Part shown: positions 24,891 through 35,385 of the stretch, one piece after another
Position numbering within the stretch: position 1 is the stretch's first letter
Layout of the letters: every line of letters starts with the position of its first letter
Source of the DNA: Anastatus disparis
Taxonomy: Eukaryota; Arthropoda; Insecta; Hymenoptera; Eupelmidae
Reading direction: 5' to 3'
Assembly: GCA_017163975.1 (NCBI GenBank)
Contig: JAFFSR010000218.1
Span: forward strand, 9,551,501 to 9,615,500
DNA length: 64,000 nt
The notes under the pieces: generated by a model
What the model was told of the DNA's origin: nothing
What the model saw: only the letters and a program-made list of their open reading frames with translations
The model's database searches: none
Made by a program: the position numbers and the translations under genes

Positions 24891-25090
24891 TTTTTTTAAA
24901 TTTTATTTAACGTCACTGTATTTATGCTATCATTACGATGCTGATTAGCCACGGAGATCGCCAGTGTGTTTGTGAACAAAGCACATGTAACGTACAGTGG
25001 TGCTTGTATAAATGAGCTGAGAGCGGGATTCGAACTCGAGTCCTCGAGATTACGAATCCATCGCTCTACCGACTGAGCCACTGACGACCT
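24891..25090 (-). mobile_element. tRNA-derived SINE, copy 2, with target-site duplication
   Basis: Same family as copy 1. On the - strand it starts AGGTCGTCAGTGGCTCAGTC, has GTAGAGCGATGGATTCGTAA (box A, anticodon-like loop) and CGAGTTCGAATCCCGCTCTC (box B), and ends in the shared body AGCATCGTAATGATAGCATA and an A-rich tail. TATTTGATTTT flanks it at 24882-24892 and 25094-25104, an 11-bp target-site duplication expected of LINE-mediated insertion. The duplication survives, so this copy is fairly young. A 61-codon open frame across it (24896-25081) is just the SINE read in frame. Confidence 0.9.
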
Positions 25091-25104
25091 TAATATTTGA
25101 TTTT

Positions 25105-26600
25105 AATGGTCAAACTTTTCTAAATTGATCTTCACTGAATAATTTTTTCCCACTTACCAACATATTTGTGACACGGATAATTGAATATTTTAGAATGAAA
25201 AATTAAACTTTCATTATTACTTTTCTCCGTACACATCATCCTACAATGACACAAATATACTTTTGACGATCTACTTAAAACTCAAAGCTGAAAAAATTAA
25301 CATAATTTAAATCCTCAACTCTAATAATAGCAATTTATCTTTTCATTTTTGCAATTTGTAATTTACAAATCGTACGTACAGCAATTTCAAAAGTAGAATA
25401 GAAAATTTTTGTTATTTTTTTTTTGTTCGGAACTACCATAACAGTTATATCTTGTGTACGGTAGCTTCGAATGGCTTCTATTTTAACTATTAAACTTAAC
25501 GCCGGTGGCCTACTTATTTACGACTTAAGATCCTTAATACAATTTAATACTTATACGTAAATCACAATTTTGTGATTTGTAAACTGGGGGAGAAGCTTGT
25601 ATTTATTGCCGTGAAACGTATTAAGAGCTTTTGATTTTTCTTGAAAAGTCACATTAAGCGAAACGATTTTACTCTTTGATTGAATAATTGAGCAGTGAAA
25701 AATTCTTCTGGATTTCGCTCTGATAAAAATTTGTTTTACAACATTTTTAGTTCATCCTATGACGTACAAGATTAATAACTTGATTATATTTAAATGAACG
25801 AAGAATCTTATTAGTGAATATATTCCAACAAATTAGAGAGCTCGTAAACTTAATTTTAACGCTATTTTTATAATTTACAAGAATTTGATAGTAATTAGAA
25901 ATTTGAGAACAATGATTCGCATATATAAGTAAAGGATAAAATATTCTCGAGCAGATAAAATGCGAGTAAGAGAGAAAGAGAAAGGAAACGAATAAAGAGA
26001 GAAGTGAAGGAGTAAAAGCCCCGAGGATACTCGTCGGCAGCTCTTAATGATCGAAGAAAGGAGCCGCCTAAACGACCCGTGTCCTCGGGTGTTAGGACGT
26101 CGCCGCAGTTTACTAGCAACAGCAGTAGTAGTATAGTATAAGCTTCTCTCTTTCTTTCTTTATTCTTTTTTTATTATTCTTTCTCTTTCTTTCTCTCTTA
26201 TATACAAGGAGTTTGCGAATCTCTCCTGATTGGATAAATCGGCCTCGTTATATACTCTTCTATGGGGCGCCAAATGCTTCTTCTTTTTAATTTTCTTCTT
26301 TTTTTCGTTTACTTCTTCTTTTTTTTGTCCTTTATTTTTCTTAGCTTCCAATTACCGGGGGTCCCTAATCAGTGCAAAAATGTGCAAGCCTGGACAATCA
26401 AAAAGAAAAAGTCACGACACGCATTTCCTAATGAAGGTATTCTTAGGAAAAAAGGGTTAACTTCTCAATGAGCTTTACTTTTGCTTTGACTATTATGTAA
26501 GTTTTGTAGATTTGAAGATATTAAAAATTTTTTAATATTTCAATATGTCAATGTTTAATCTAGTAAAAATCCTAGTAAAAATTATAATAATTTAAAGTAA
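25105..26600. other. Spacer, no gene seen
   Basis: A/T-rich to about 25900, then a purine-rich block (25960-26010) and a G/C-richer patch (26010-26130) followed by CT-rich sequence to 26350. No coding signal; the frames at 25895-26471 are simple-sequence translation. Confidence 0.5.
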
Positions 26601-26760
26601 ATCCCGTTACGAATTTGACCATATTCTAGATATAATTTCTGGTCAAAGTTAAAATGACACTTATCTAGAAATCCTTTGAACAATATTTTTAGATAAGTGT
26701 CATTTTAACTTATATTGACTAGAAATCCTACCCAAAATATAGTCAATTTTTTACCAGGGA
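26601..26760. mobile_element. Palindromic fold-back MITE, copy A
   Basis: The left end ATCCCGTTACGAATTTGACC corresponds to the reverse complement of the right end TTGACTATATT...GGTAAAAAATTGAC, TCCCTGG outermost. Deep in the element GTTAAAATGACACTTATCTA (26648-26667) and TAGATAAGTGTCATTTTAAC (26690-26709) form a perfect 20-bp stem around a 22-nt loop. The whole 160 bp could fold into one long hairpin. It has no coding capacity. Superfamily is not assignable because no clean target-site duplication is visible. Confidence 0.75.
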
Positions 26761-26795
26761 AATTGTCATCGAACTACCATTATAATAAAAAATTA

Positions 26796-26975
26796 CCATC
26801 TCTGGTAGAAAATTGAACATATTTTGGGCTGAATTTCTAGTCAACAAAAGTTAAAATGGCACCTATTTAGAAATTCTAGAAATTCTTTCAATAAAATTTT
26901 TAGATAAGTGTCATTTTAACTTACCATTGACCAGAAATTCTGCCCAAAATATGCTCAATTTTCTACCAGGGATGG
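26796..26975. mobile_element. Palindromic fold-back MITE, copy B
   Basis: Ends are CCATCTCTGGTAGAAAATTG (26796-26815) and the complementary CAATTTTCTACCAGGGATGG (26956-26975), one mismatch. Further in, TTTTGGGCTGAATTTCTAGT pairs with CAGAAATTCTGCCCAAAA, and GTTAAAATGGCACCTATTTA with TAGATAAGTGTCATTTTAAC. It is 180 bp and lies 35 bp from copy A, so the two are nearly tandem. Confidence 0.82.
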
Positions 26976-27699
26976 TTTACGGTAAAATTTACTAGAAGAT
27001 TTTATAATATTTCTTGGATATTTTACCAAGAATTATGATGATTTTTGGTTATGATAGGCTCTGTCATATTCTCAGTTTAAACTATAGAAATTTTTACCAA
27101 AATGTATTTCTTCGTGCAAAAAAAAAACCTACAAATATTAATAAAATAAAAAAATTTTTTTTTTTTATTTTATACATCATTTTTAAATAGTTGTATAAAA
27201 TAGGTTGAGATGAAAAATTTGTTTGATATTAAAATTTCCTTGGAGGCTTTATACATCTCTAGCCATTAAATTTTCTAATAAGGTAATAAATAAGGTCTGG
27301 ACCATGCGCTCTTAAGTAATACAACAAACAAGCTTAGAAAAAACATCTAAGGCCCCCTATTTTATCGCTAAACAAAGTATTAAATCTAAAATAAAAAATC
27401 AGATGCTTGGGTGTCCTTAGAGAGAAAGAGAGAAAGATAGCGACTTTGTCAGGTGCGACTTACTATATACAAGCGATTCTTTTTTCCATACGATTGAGCA
27501 GAGTGAAAGAAAAGAAAACGATAAGTATAAAGAAAGAGTATAAAAGAGAGAGAGGGAGAGAGAGAGAATAAGAAGTGTTGCGGTCGCGCTTAAACGCGAG
27601 ATTAATGACGAATCGGCCGATCGACCAAACGAGACAGCAGCAGCCAGCCAGCAGTACATAGCCCCGTCGTGTATATATATCGAACACTATCTTTGCTGT
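26976..27699. other. Spacer between MITE pair and GC-rich island
   Basis: A/T-rich to 27400, then a purine-rich/GA-repeat segment (27420-27570) and a G/C-richer part with CAGCAGCAGCCAGCCAGCAG near 27632-27651. The frames here have serine/leucine repeats from GA/CT tracts. No gene is seen. Confidence 0.5.
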
Positions 27700-28200
27700 A
27701 TATGTTGAAACACCGGTAACCGATCTTGTCCATCTCGTTGCTTATGTCGAGAGAGAGGGCGCAACAGTTCAATATATATTTCCTTCTCTCTCTCTCTCCT
27801 TTGACTCTGCTCGTATAATTTTCAGATGCCTTGGCTATGGAACTCTTAGCTTTCGTTCCTACTCTTTCTCTCCTTCTTTCTCTGTTGCTCTCTTACTCTT
27901 TAAGCTCGTCGACCGTATGGCGGCGCGATGAAGGAGAGCGGCGTTCTTTGAAGTCCAGTTGGAAGCCAATTACACGAGTCACACAGGGCCGCTCGCGCGC
28001 TCATCGTTTCTTCTCTCTTTCTCCTTTTCTCTCTCCCTCTCTCTTACTCCTTATACTTTTGCCTTGCCTTATATACTATCTCGCGCCTTTTGCTCGAAAA
28101 TATTGCACGCGGCATCAAGGAGAGGAAGAGAGAGAGAGAACGCGTCTCTATCGATTAAAAGTGAGAAATACATATACACTTGGCTAATTGCAATGGAAAG
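27700..28200. promoter_or_regulatory. GC-rich, GAGA- and PHO-motif-containing island (candidate regulatory element)
   Basis: Multiple GAGAG/CTCTC runs (27749-27757, 27787-27800, 28030-28045, 28128-28138) surround CGCCGCCATACGG on the - strand at about 27913-27925, a Pho/YY1-like site. CpG content is well above the flanks. The 118-codon frame at 27831-28187 is serine/leucine/arginine-rich with no domain and is probably a by-product of the composition. Confidence 0.3.
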
Positions 28201-31200
28201 ATATAAGGCTTATCATGTCTAGCAACAAGCAACTAGCTGTCATTTAATACTTTTTCGATGATTTTTCATTATCTTATTTTTGACAACGTACTTCTGTACA
28301 TATATGTGTATGTATGCATGCATGTGTGTATGTGTGACAGCTTGTTCACAAAGCCAGAACTGTTCGATTACTCAAGTGTACGTTATATATTGTGCTCGTA
28401 TATGTATACGAGAAAAATATTGGTGTGTATAAGTGTGCCACACTCATCCTGAGGCAAAAGGCCTCCTCATGTATATATGGCTGATTGAACGACGGCTGAT
28501 TGACGCCTCTCTCTCTCTCTCTTGCTTTGGCTCTCGAGACTGAGGTATTATCGCTTGTTACCTGCATCGACGAACTGACGCCGACACCGGCGTTGTATAT
28601 ATATAAGCCACAATACATTCGCTATCGACGATCGTTAATCGATGCTTATATGTTAAATATTCTATATTCCCTTTTGGGAAGTACACTGTAATTCTTCACA
28701 TATTTCTTCTTCTTCTTTTTTTTTCTTCCTCGATGTAAGTCTTGATGTAATTAGTAAACGACAATCAATTTTTATTGCGTGAGCCTCTTCTTCCTGTTGT
28801 TAAGTATAATGCCTCTCTCTTTTCGTATTTCTTCTTCTTTTTTCATTTTTTAAAGCTTCATGTGAAATTTGCCTTGTAAATCATATGAATATTGCACGTG
28901 TTTGATTTTAAGCAAGACTGATCATGATAATTACAATAAAAAACGTTTCAATTAATTTTGCATATTCTGGATTTTACTTAGCGATATGTGAAATTAATTT
29001 TTAAGTATTTTACGTATATATCGTCTGGGAGGAAGAAAGGAAATTTTTCATTTTTTCTCATTTTCAAGAACATTAATCTGATATAACCAAGCATCAATAA
29101 CATGCATAATAGGAAATCAATTAATTTGTTGATTAATATTTTTAATCTCTCAACTAGTCTCAATTATTTTATCAAGTCATTAATTAAAACTTGACGCTCA
29201 AATGAGTAATAAAAAAAATCAAGCTGGATAAAAATCAGATATCTTCTGGTATTCTTCATCATCATTGGTGTTTATACGTGAAAAACAGCATCAGCAGCAG
29301 CAACGGATTTACATGGAATCTCAGGTTTAAGCTTTAATAACTAACTGAAAGCGTAAGGATCGGAAAGAGTCTGAGTATCGTAAAGATAGAATTAATCATA
29401 GTAGAGCAGAGAGATTGTTTTGGAAGTTGAATGGCAGGCATGAAGTGAAGAAGAGTCTTAACGTATATAACTGGACATGGAGAAGAGAGTGTGTCTTAGG
29501 TGGAAAAGTCGTTGTCGTTAAAAGCTGTTCAGTGGCTGTCCAACAGCAGGTGGCAAGAAAGAAATTAGTGGGTTTCTCTGGTGGTATCTCTTCCCCTTCT
29601 CTATCCTATCTTTTTTTTTACTATACCAAGCGCCTCGAGTATATCCTATCTTCACTGCTCATTGAAGAAAGAAAGAGAAAGAGTGTAACGCTTGGTTCAC
29701 TCTCGGTGATCTTAATAGCCCAAGCTATATATACCGGATGGGGCTATCGACGATGTAGTCGGGGGGCCTTACTTCTCCTCCTGTGTTGCATTACACCCAA
29801 GGCATCTATAGCTCAATTTGCCGACACCTCACTAAGTATAGGTTGGCTGGGTGGTCCTACTCTCCTCGACTCTCTTTATTTTTCTTTCTCTCTTCCAAGC
29901 ACGAGCAAGCACACTTTACATCCTGTAAAAGTAAAGGTAGAGTAGAGCCAGTAAGTCTACCGCACACACAATGGCCCAACTAATATAACCAAAAAATTTC
30001 TCTATTCTCCTCCCATTAAACTCTTGCCTCCTTCCATTCTCTTCCCGAACATCTTTCTCACCTGTATTTTAATTTTCAAGAACCATGTCAATGTGGATTA
30101 ATTGCTAAGCGCTAAACATCATTTTAAAGTGTCATTCAAAAAATTCCCGGACATAACGGTATTCGCTTAATGGATTAAGGAAAGACTATATTGATTTATT
30201 TATTTCTAATTGAACTGCTCAGGCGATATCAACCATGTACCAAGCGATTTGTTTATGGTAAACAGTAATAAAACGCAAATGCTCAGTATATATCATAAAT
30301 TGTAGAATAAAATTTTTATTCGCCAAGATCGAAATGCCAGCGCGCTTAGGCGTGAGCTTGTAATTGAACAAATCGTTATTAACTGCTACTAATCAATATT
30401 TATTACAATACGGTAATCGTTTGGATATGAAATAATAACTTATTGACAGATTTTTACATTTTATTCATCGTTTAATATGACATTAAGGACATATGGTACA
30501 CTTAAAAGTTATTCCTTTTACCTTGAAATTAACATCAAACGTGGAGCATTAATTTTGTCTAGTTTCATGTGCAGAAACAAATTCTTCGAGAATAATGATA
30601 AAGTAAAAGTTTCGAATCAACTTGACTATTATTTTGAAATGAAAATAGACAAAATAGTTGTTTTCTACTACACAAAAACCGCATATAATAGTTAAGCTTG
30701 TCGAAGAAAGGCATATTGTGCGAATCTATGAGGGGGTCAGTTTTGCATGAGCGAAAATGAAGAGAGAAAGAAATAAGCGAAAGATCCTTTCTTTACAGAA
30801 AACAATCGTAAAAATAACGGCTTGCAATATGGATGAATGTTTGTATAGGTAAGGATATAGTACAAGTATAAAATATACATTCCAGTTGGTGTGGCGTGGC
30901 TCAAACAAAATGTTGTGTCAACAAGACACAAAGGAATAATAAGAAGCCGTAGATAATAAGGTGCTGCCAAGTGTGCCACTCGGACGTTTTTAACTTCCTT
31001 TGTCGTGTGGTGCAGCTTTTCTCGCGCGCGACAGACACACACGGTGCCTCGAAAAATAACTTACCGCCATGTGACTTCCTTTTTTTTTAAATATTCTGAT
31101 GCTTTCGCTTTTTTTCTGTCTGAAAAATAATGAAAGTGAAATTACAAGATTCTTGATTTCGTGGTATCAAAAGAATATTTTTAATTGAATAAAAAAACAT

Positions 31201-32329
31201 TATTTTATGTAGATTTAATTTTCTTTAGAAAGTTAAATGATTTTCTCTAGGATCTAAATAACATTTCTGATTTGACCATTAGTGTCAGTTATTCAGATTT
31301 CACCAATTATTTTTATATTTTGGAAATGTTCATAAAACTAATATTTTTATTTATCAAGCCGAAAAACTATAAGGTATGAGCAAAAGCAGACATACTTTCT
31401 GGGTATATCTAAAAATTAAAAATAAAAGATAAAAAACTTGTTAGTTAAATAATCTGCAAAAATTTCTGAACTATTTCAATATTCGATTTGTATACAAAAA
31501 AATTTAGCTTGCCATTTTCTAGTAATTACTGAGTCATATCTATAAAATAAGTATCAAAGCTATCATTTACAAATCAGCAACATATGAAAGACCGGATAAA
31601 TTAAAAATAATAACCTATTTTTTAATTTAGAACCATTATATATTACAATAAAAATTATTTTTCATACTCACAAGAAGGTAGCACAAAGTTACACACATAT
31701 CACCAATCCTAATGAATGCTGTCAACTCCAAGTTGGGCGCCATTAAAAGTGGATTCTTAAAAAATTTGAAAATAAAGCGTGTAAGCTGGTATTTGAATAT
31801 TATCCTCAAAATAACACACGCTTTTATCACAGAGCCAATGCCGCACTGCTCACTTCACTATAATTTAATACTCATTTGAGTATTTTGCAATATCGAACTG
31901 GCTATTCCTTTGTCTAAACATGGAATCAGTTTTCACCAGAATTAATTATATTCTCGTCTATTACACAAAATGTTTTTTTAAAACTTCCTTTATGAAACAA
32001 ACTCAGGTTTTCTCTCTTCGAGAAATATTTCATTAAAGGATTTTATAGTTTCCAGTAAACAACAATAAAAATGATAGAAATAATCTATTTTATCTAATAA
32101 AAGAGTTAAGGCAATTACTTGAAGTAGCAAATATTTGATAAAAAAGTCATTCATAAGTTTCGAGACATAGCCACAGACAAAAGAAGAAAAGAATTTGCTG
32201 TCGAGATTTACAATGGCGAATAATGTAGAGAAAAGACGCGGGACTTTTGATGGTGAGGTAGCTGAGCATCATTTGCGATGAGAGAGCGATTAGCCAAGAT
32301 AGCGCTCTGCGGTATAAAGTCGCGGTTAG
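28201..32329. other. Spacer, no supported gene
   Basis: Contains short TG/TA runs near 28300-28340, CT-rich patches (28506-28523, 28702-28732), a G/C-richer block 29280-30060 and A/T-rich DNA from 30070, with another G/C patch at 30880-31080. A 176-codon + frame at 29415-29945 is the longest non-repetitive one in the spacer, but it has no recognised domain, an unremarkable start and mixed composition. I do not call it a gene. Confidence 0.45.
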
Positions 32330-33080
32330 CAAAGCAAGAGTTCAACACGGACGACGGAGAAAGACGTTGTAAGAGCGTCTCTTTTTCCGGTATCGCCGTG
32401 GTCTAAGTCATCAATGTTTGTATGATAATCGTGGAGGTGCAGCGCCTCTTATACACTGCAACATTGCTGCAATAGAGTTGCATATAGCAACGAGAGTAAG
32501 AGAAAGAAATAAAGGATATATATACATTTAAAGTATAAGAAAGAAAGAGAGAAAGACACCGCCCAAGAAAGCCTGGAGCTGAGTATATATACGCGGGGCA
32601 TTAGAAGCCAGAGAAAGAGTAAGAGAGAAAGAAAGAGCGGTCCTTTTGAACAGAGCGCGGTCCCTTTGTCGGTTCTCGCGGCGCCGCGCCGCAGCGCGCG
32701 ATTTGCAACTAAAATCGCCTCCCTCCGTGATTTGCTGCGAATTTATTAAAATGACGCGCGAGCGAGAGCAAGCAAGGCAAGCAAGCAAGCTCAAGCACAC
32801 ATCTTGGCATCGACACCTTCTCTTCTCTCTCATTCTTTCTTTTTCCGCCTGTCCTTTCTCTCTCGTCCTCGTTTCTTCTTCTGCGATTCCTCTCCATTCT
32901 TCTCCATTAATCGAGCACGTCCCCCCACCCCTCCCTCTCTGCCAATTTCACCAAGAATTATGAGCCTCTCCCATCTCTCTCTCACTCTTTCTTCGATATT
33001 CTCTGTCGCGCGTTTCTGTGTGACCATAACTTATTGCCTTTAACCTCGCGCCACCCCCTCTCCTCCTCCTCCACCTCTCT
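32330..33080. other. GC-rich, GA/CT-rich island
   Basis: CpG-rich core GCGGCGCCGCGCCGCAGCGC near 32678-32697, AGCAAGCAAGCAAGC direct repeats near 32771-32791, then CT-rich sequence to 33075. It resembles an open regulatory or promoter-like island. No exon is supported: the overlapping frames of about 60-105 codons on both strands are arginine- or serine-rich and overlap each other. Confidence 0.35.
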
Positions 33081-33995
33081 GACCACCGACGTTGATTTTA
33101 TATATACGTGTACATTGTGTTGCGTTGACCTAACGAAATTTTATTATTCGATAAAATATAAATCGCTAATGAAATAGCTTTTTGTATTCTTTTGTATATT
33201 GTCAGTCGTTTGGTAGATATATGCAATATTGAAAGTATATATCTTGGTATCTTGCCATTCGTATATCGCTTCAGCATCGGAAAATATGACAATATATTAC
33301 ATTATATACATATAATTATCAATAATTGCTTCGTCATATTTTTATCACAACAATATAACTGATTTTATTCATTAAAACAATAAAGCATTCTATGAATATA
33401 ACATCAATTTCATCAGGGTATAATTAAATCATTTGTTTAACAATTTAAACTATTTTGTTTTAAAAAATATATGAGCTGAAAAATTATTACTATTCAACGC
33501 GTCATTATATAACTCTAGTTATATAAACGTTAAGAAAGCTACAAGTATTTTAATTAGTAAAGTCAACTTAGAATAGATTAAATTGCATTTCTAAACGTAC
33601 AAAGTAATTAGAATATCAATAGAACAATTTTTTAATTAACAGAGAGCTTAACAGCAATGTTTCTTATTAATATGAAAGAAACTTCATTTGCAAATACTAG
33701 TTGAAAAATAAAACATGCTTTTTTTTTTAAATGACAGCATGATAATGATGATGTATTTTGAATTAGAATTTTCTATAAATTTTGATATTTATGATGACAC
33801 TTATTACAAGAAATTATTGTTTATTAATATGTATATGTAAAAAAAATTGATAAAACCACCACCGTAGAAAATAGACATTTCAAAAATGACCATTGGTAAT
33901 TTATTAATTTTTTATTCAACTAATTTTTTAATCACAAAATGACCAAAATATGGTGAAATCGCTAACATATATAGATATATTCTTTATGCAAATAA

Positions 33996-34037
<42 letters not shown>

Positions 34038-34581
34038 CTTTTCTTCAACGAAAAGAATTTCGCTACAAAAATTAACTTACTAATACGGTAAAGTTAAAAC
34101 GTGTCACAAAAGCCTAAAAATTATGTTGCAGCATGGTAAAAATGATAGAGATTTTAAATAAATATTTCAGAGATTTAAGGTTAGTTCTCAGGCTGCCATA
34201 ATTCTGTTTCAACCTTATCTTGTAAGTACCCTAGAGAGTGAGAGAGAAAATGAAAATGAAGAGAGAGAAAAAGCGTTAGAGTTTCCAAAACTTGAGAGAA
34301 CTGCAAAACATAGACATTAATCAATAAATTAGTTCATTTTTGAAAAGTATGGAGTCTTTATATAAGAAAAGAAAATTTAAAAAAAAGGAAAAAAATAGAC
34401 TAATGTATCAAGTCAATAAGTTTTACAAACAGTGCAAACCTGAATGTAAATCACTGTAAATTTTGTGAGATTTAATCAAAATAATTAAGAATGAACGTCG
34501 CTGTAATTTTTATACGGGATTTCATGTAATGTAAAATAAAGGAAATAAGGTATAGGATAAAAACTGATAATTTAAAAATAT
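33081..34581. other. AT-rich spacer, no gene seen
   Basis: A/T-rich, with the TA microsatellite at 33999-34035 and a GA patch at 34234-34272. Nothing else stands out. Confidence 0.5.
33999..34035. repeat. (TA)n microsatellite
   Basis: About 18 uninterrupted TA units in A/T-rich spacer. Confidence 0.95.
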
Positions 34582-34757
34582 CATCCCTAATAGAAAATAA
34601 ACCATTTATTGGCCATTTTTGCGGGTAGGTGTATGTTAGAATGACACTTATCTAGAAATTCTTTTTAAAGGGTTCCCAGAATTTTTAGATAATGCCAATT
34701 TAACATGCACCGACCAGCAAAAATGACCAAAAAATGGTTTATTTTATACCAGGGATG
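34582..34757. mobile_element. Palindromic fold-back MITE, copy C (subfamily)
   Basis: The ends CATCCCTAATAGAAAATAAA (34582-34601) and TTTATTTTATACCAGGGATG (34738-34757) are complementary with few mismatches; next in, CCATTTATTGGCCATTTTTG pairs with CAAAAATGACCAAAAAATGG. The centre has AGAATGACACTTATCTAGAA and TTTTAGATAATGCCAATTTA, matching the inner stem of copies A and B. Outer arms differ from A/B in sequence yet still pair with each other. It is 176 bp and non-coding. Confidence 0.8.
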
Positions 34758-35210
34758 AATTTATTCTTCTTTAAAAGCATTAAATTGTTTAGTTAAACAT
34801 AAAGCCATGACAATCGGTCTCTTATGTATGAAAACTTGGGTTAAACTGTCGGTTATTGTTATTGTTTCAACCCTAACTAGCCTTTTTTCTTTTGACATCC
34901 TACTGGTGTTCATTTTTCCTTGAAAACCTCCCTTACATATGTTTTTTTACTTTTTTTAGTAATAATATTATCAATTACAAAGACTTTATTGTTTGTTAAT
35001 TATTCACAAATGACGCTGGACTTCTTTTACCAAAGTTATAATCGTATCGTTATATTATTGTTAGGAATGGTATATATTTTGAGCAGCTTTCAGTAAATTT
35101 TATAGAAAAATTCTTTTGCGCATAAATTTAATCAAATAAAAAATTTGTTTGCAGCTTGAAGGTCCGTTATCTTAAATTTTCAAACCTCAAAAAATTAAGT
35201 CAAGATTAGG

Positions 35211-35385
35211 GTGACTACGGAGGTAAGGTTAATTTCCATTTCATAGTTTACAAATCATGATAAGTTTTCAGCCATTATGAGTTTCAATAAATAGTGGAAA
35301 ATTAAAAGATCTGAAAAATTTTCATCTATTAAAAGCGTGATTTGTAAACTAAAAAGTGAAACCTAACCTAAACTCGGAAGTCGTC
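35211..35385. mobile_element. Candidate fold-back element with long inverted arms
   Basis: The left arm runs from GTGACTACGGAGGTAAGGTT (35211-35230) through ATAGTTTACAAATCATG. The right arm contains CGTGATTTGTAAACTAAAAA and CCTAACCTAAACTCGGAAGT, ending GTCGTC at 35385. The arms are complementary over about 45 bp with mismatches and small gaps. The roughly 75-bp middle is A/T-rich and also partly complementary (AAGTTTTCAG versus CTGAAAAATTTT). The family and target duplication are not identifiable. Confidence 0.6.

Noticed and set aside
24896..25081. 61-codon protein starting MAQSVERWIRNLEDSS on the - strand
   Set aside because: It is the tRNA-derived SINE copy 2 read in frame; there is no reason to think it is translated.
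27755..27764. Second CTCF-like core AGAGGGCGC
   Set aside because: Only the 9-bp core matches, and it is generated by the edge of a GAGA run; flanking consensus bases are absent.
27831..28187. 118-codon frame on the + strand
   Set aside because: Leucine/serine runs from CT tracts; a second frame overlaps it on the same strand; no recognised domain.
31636..31830. 64-codon - strand frame as a transposon remnant
   Set aside because: No motif of reverse transcriptase or transposase is visible; too short to support.
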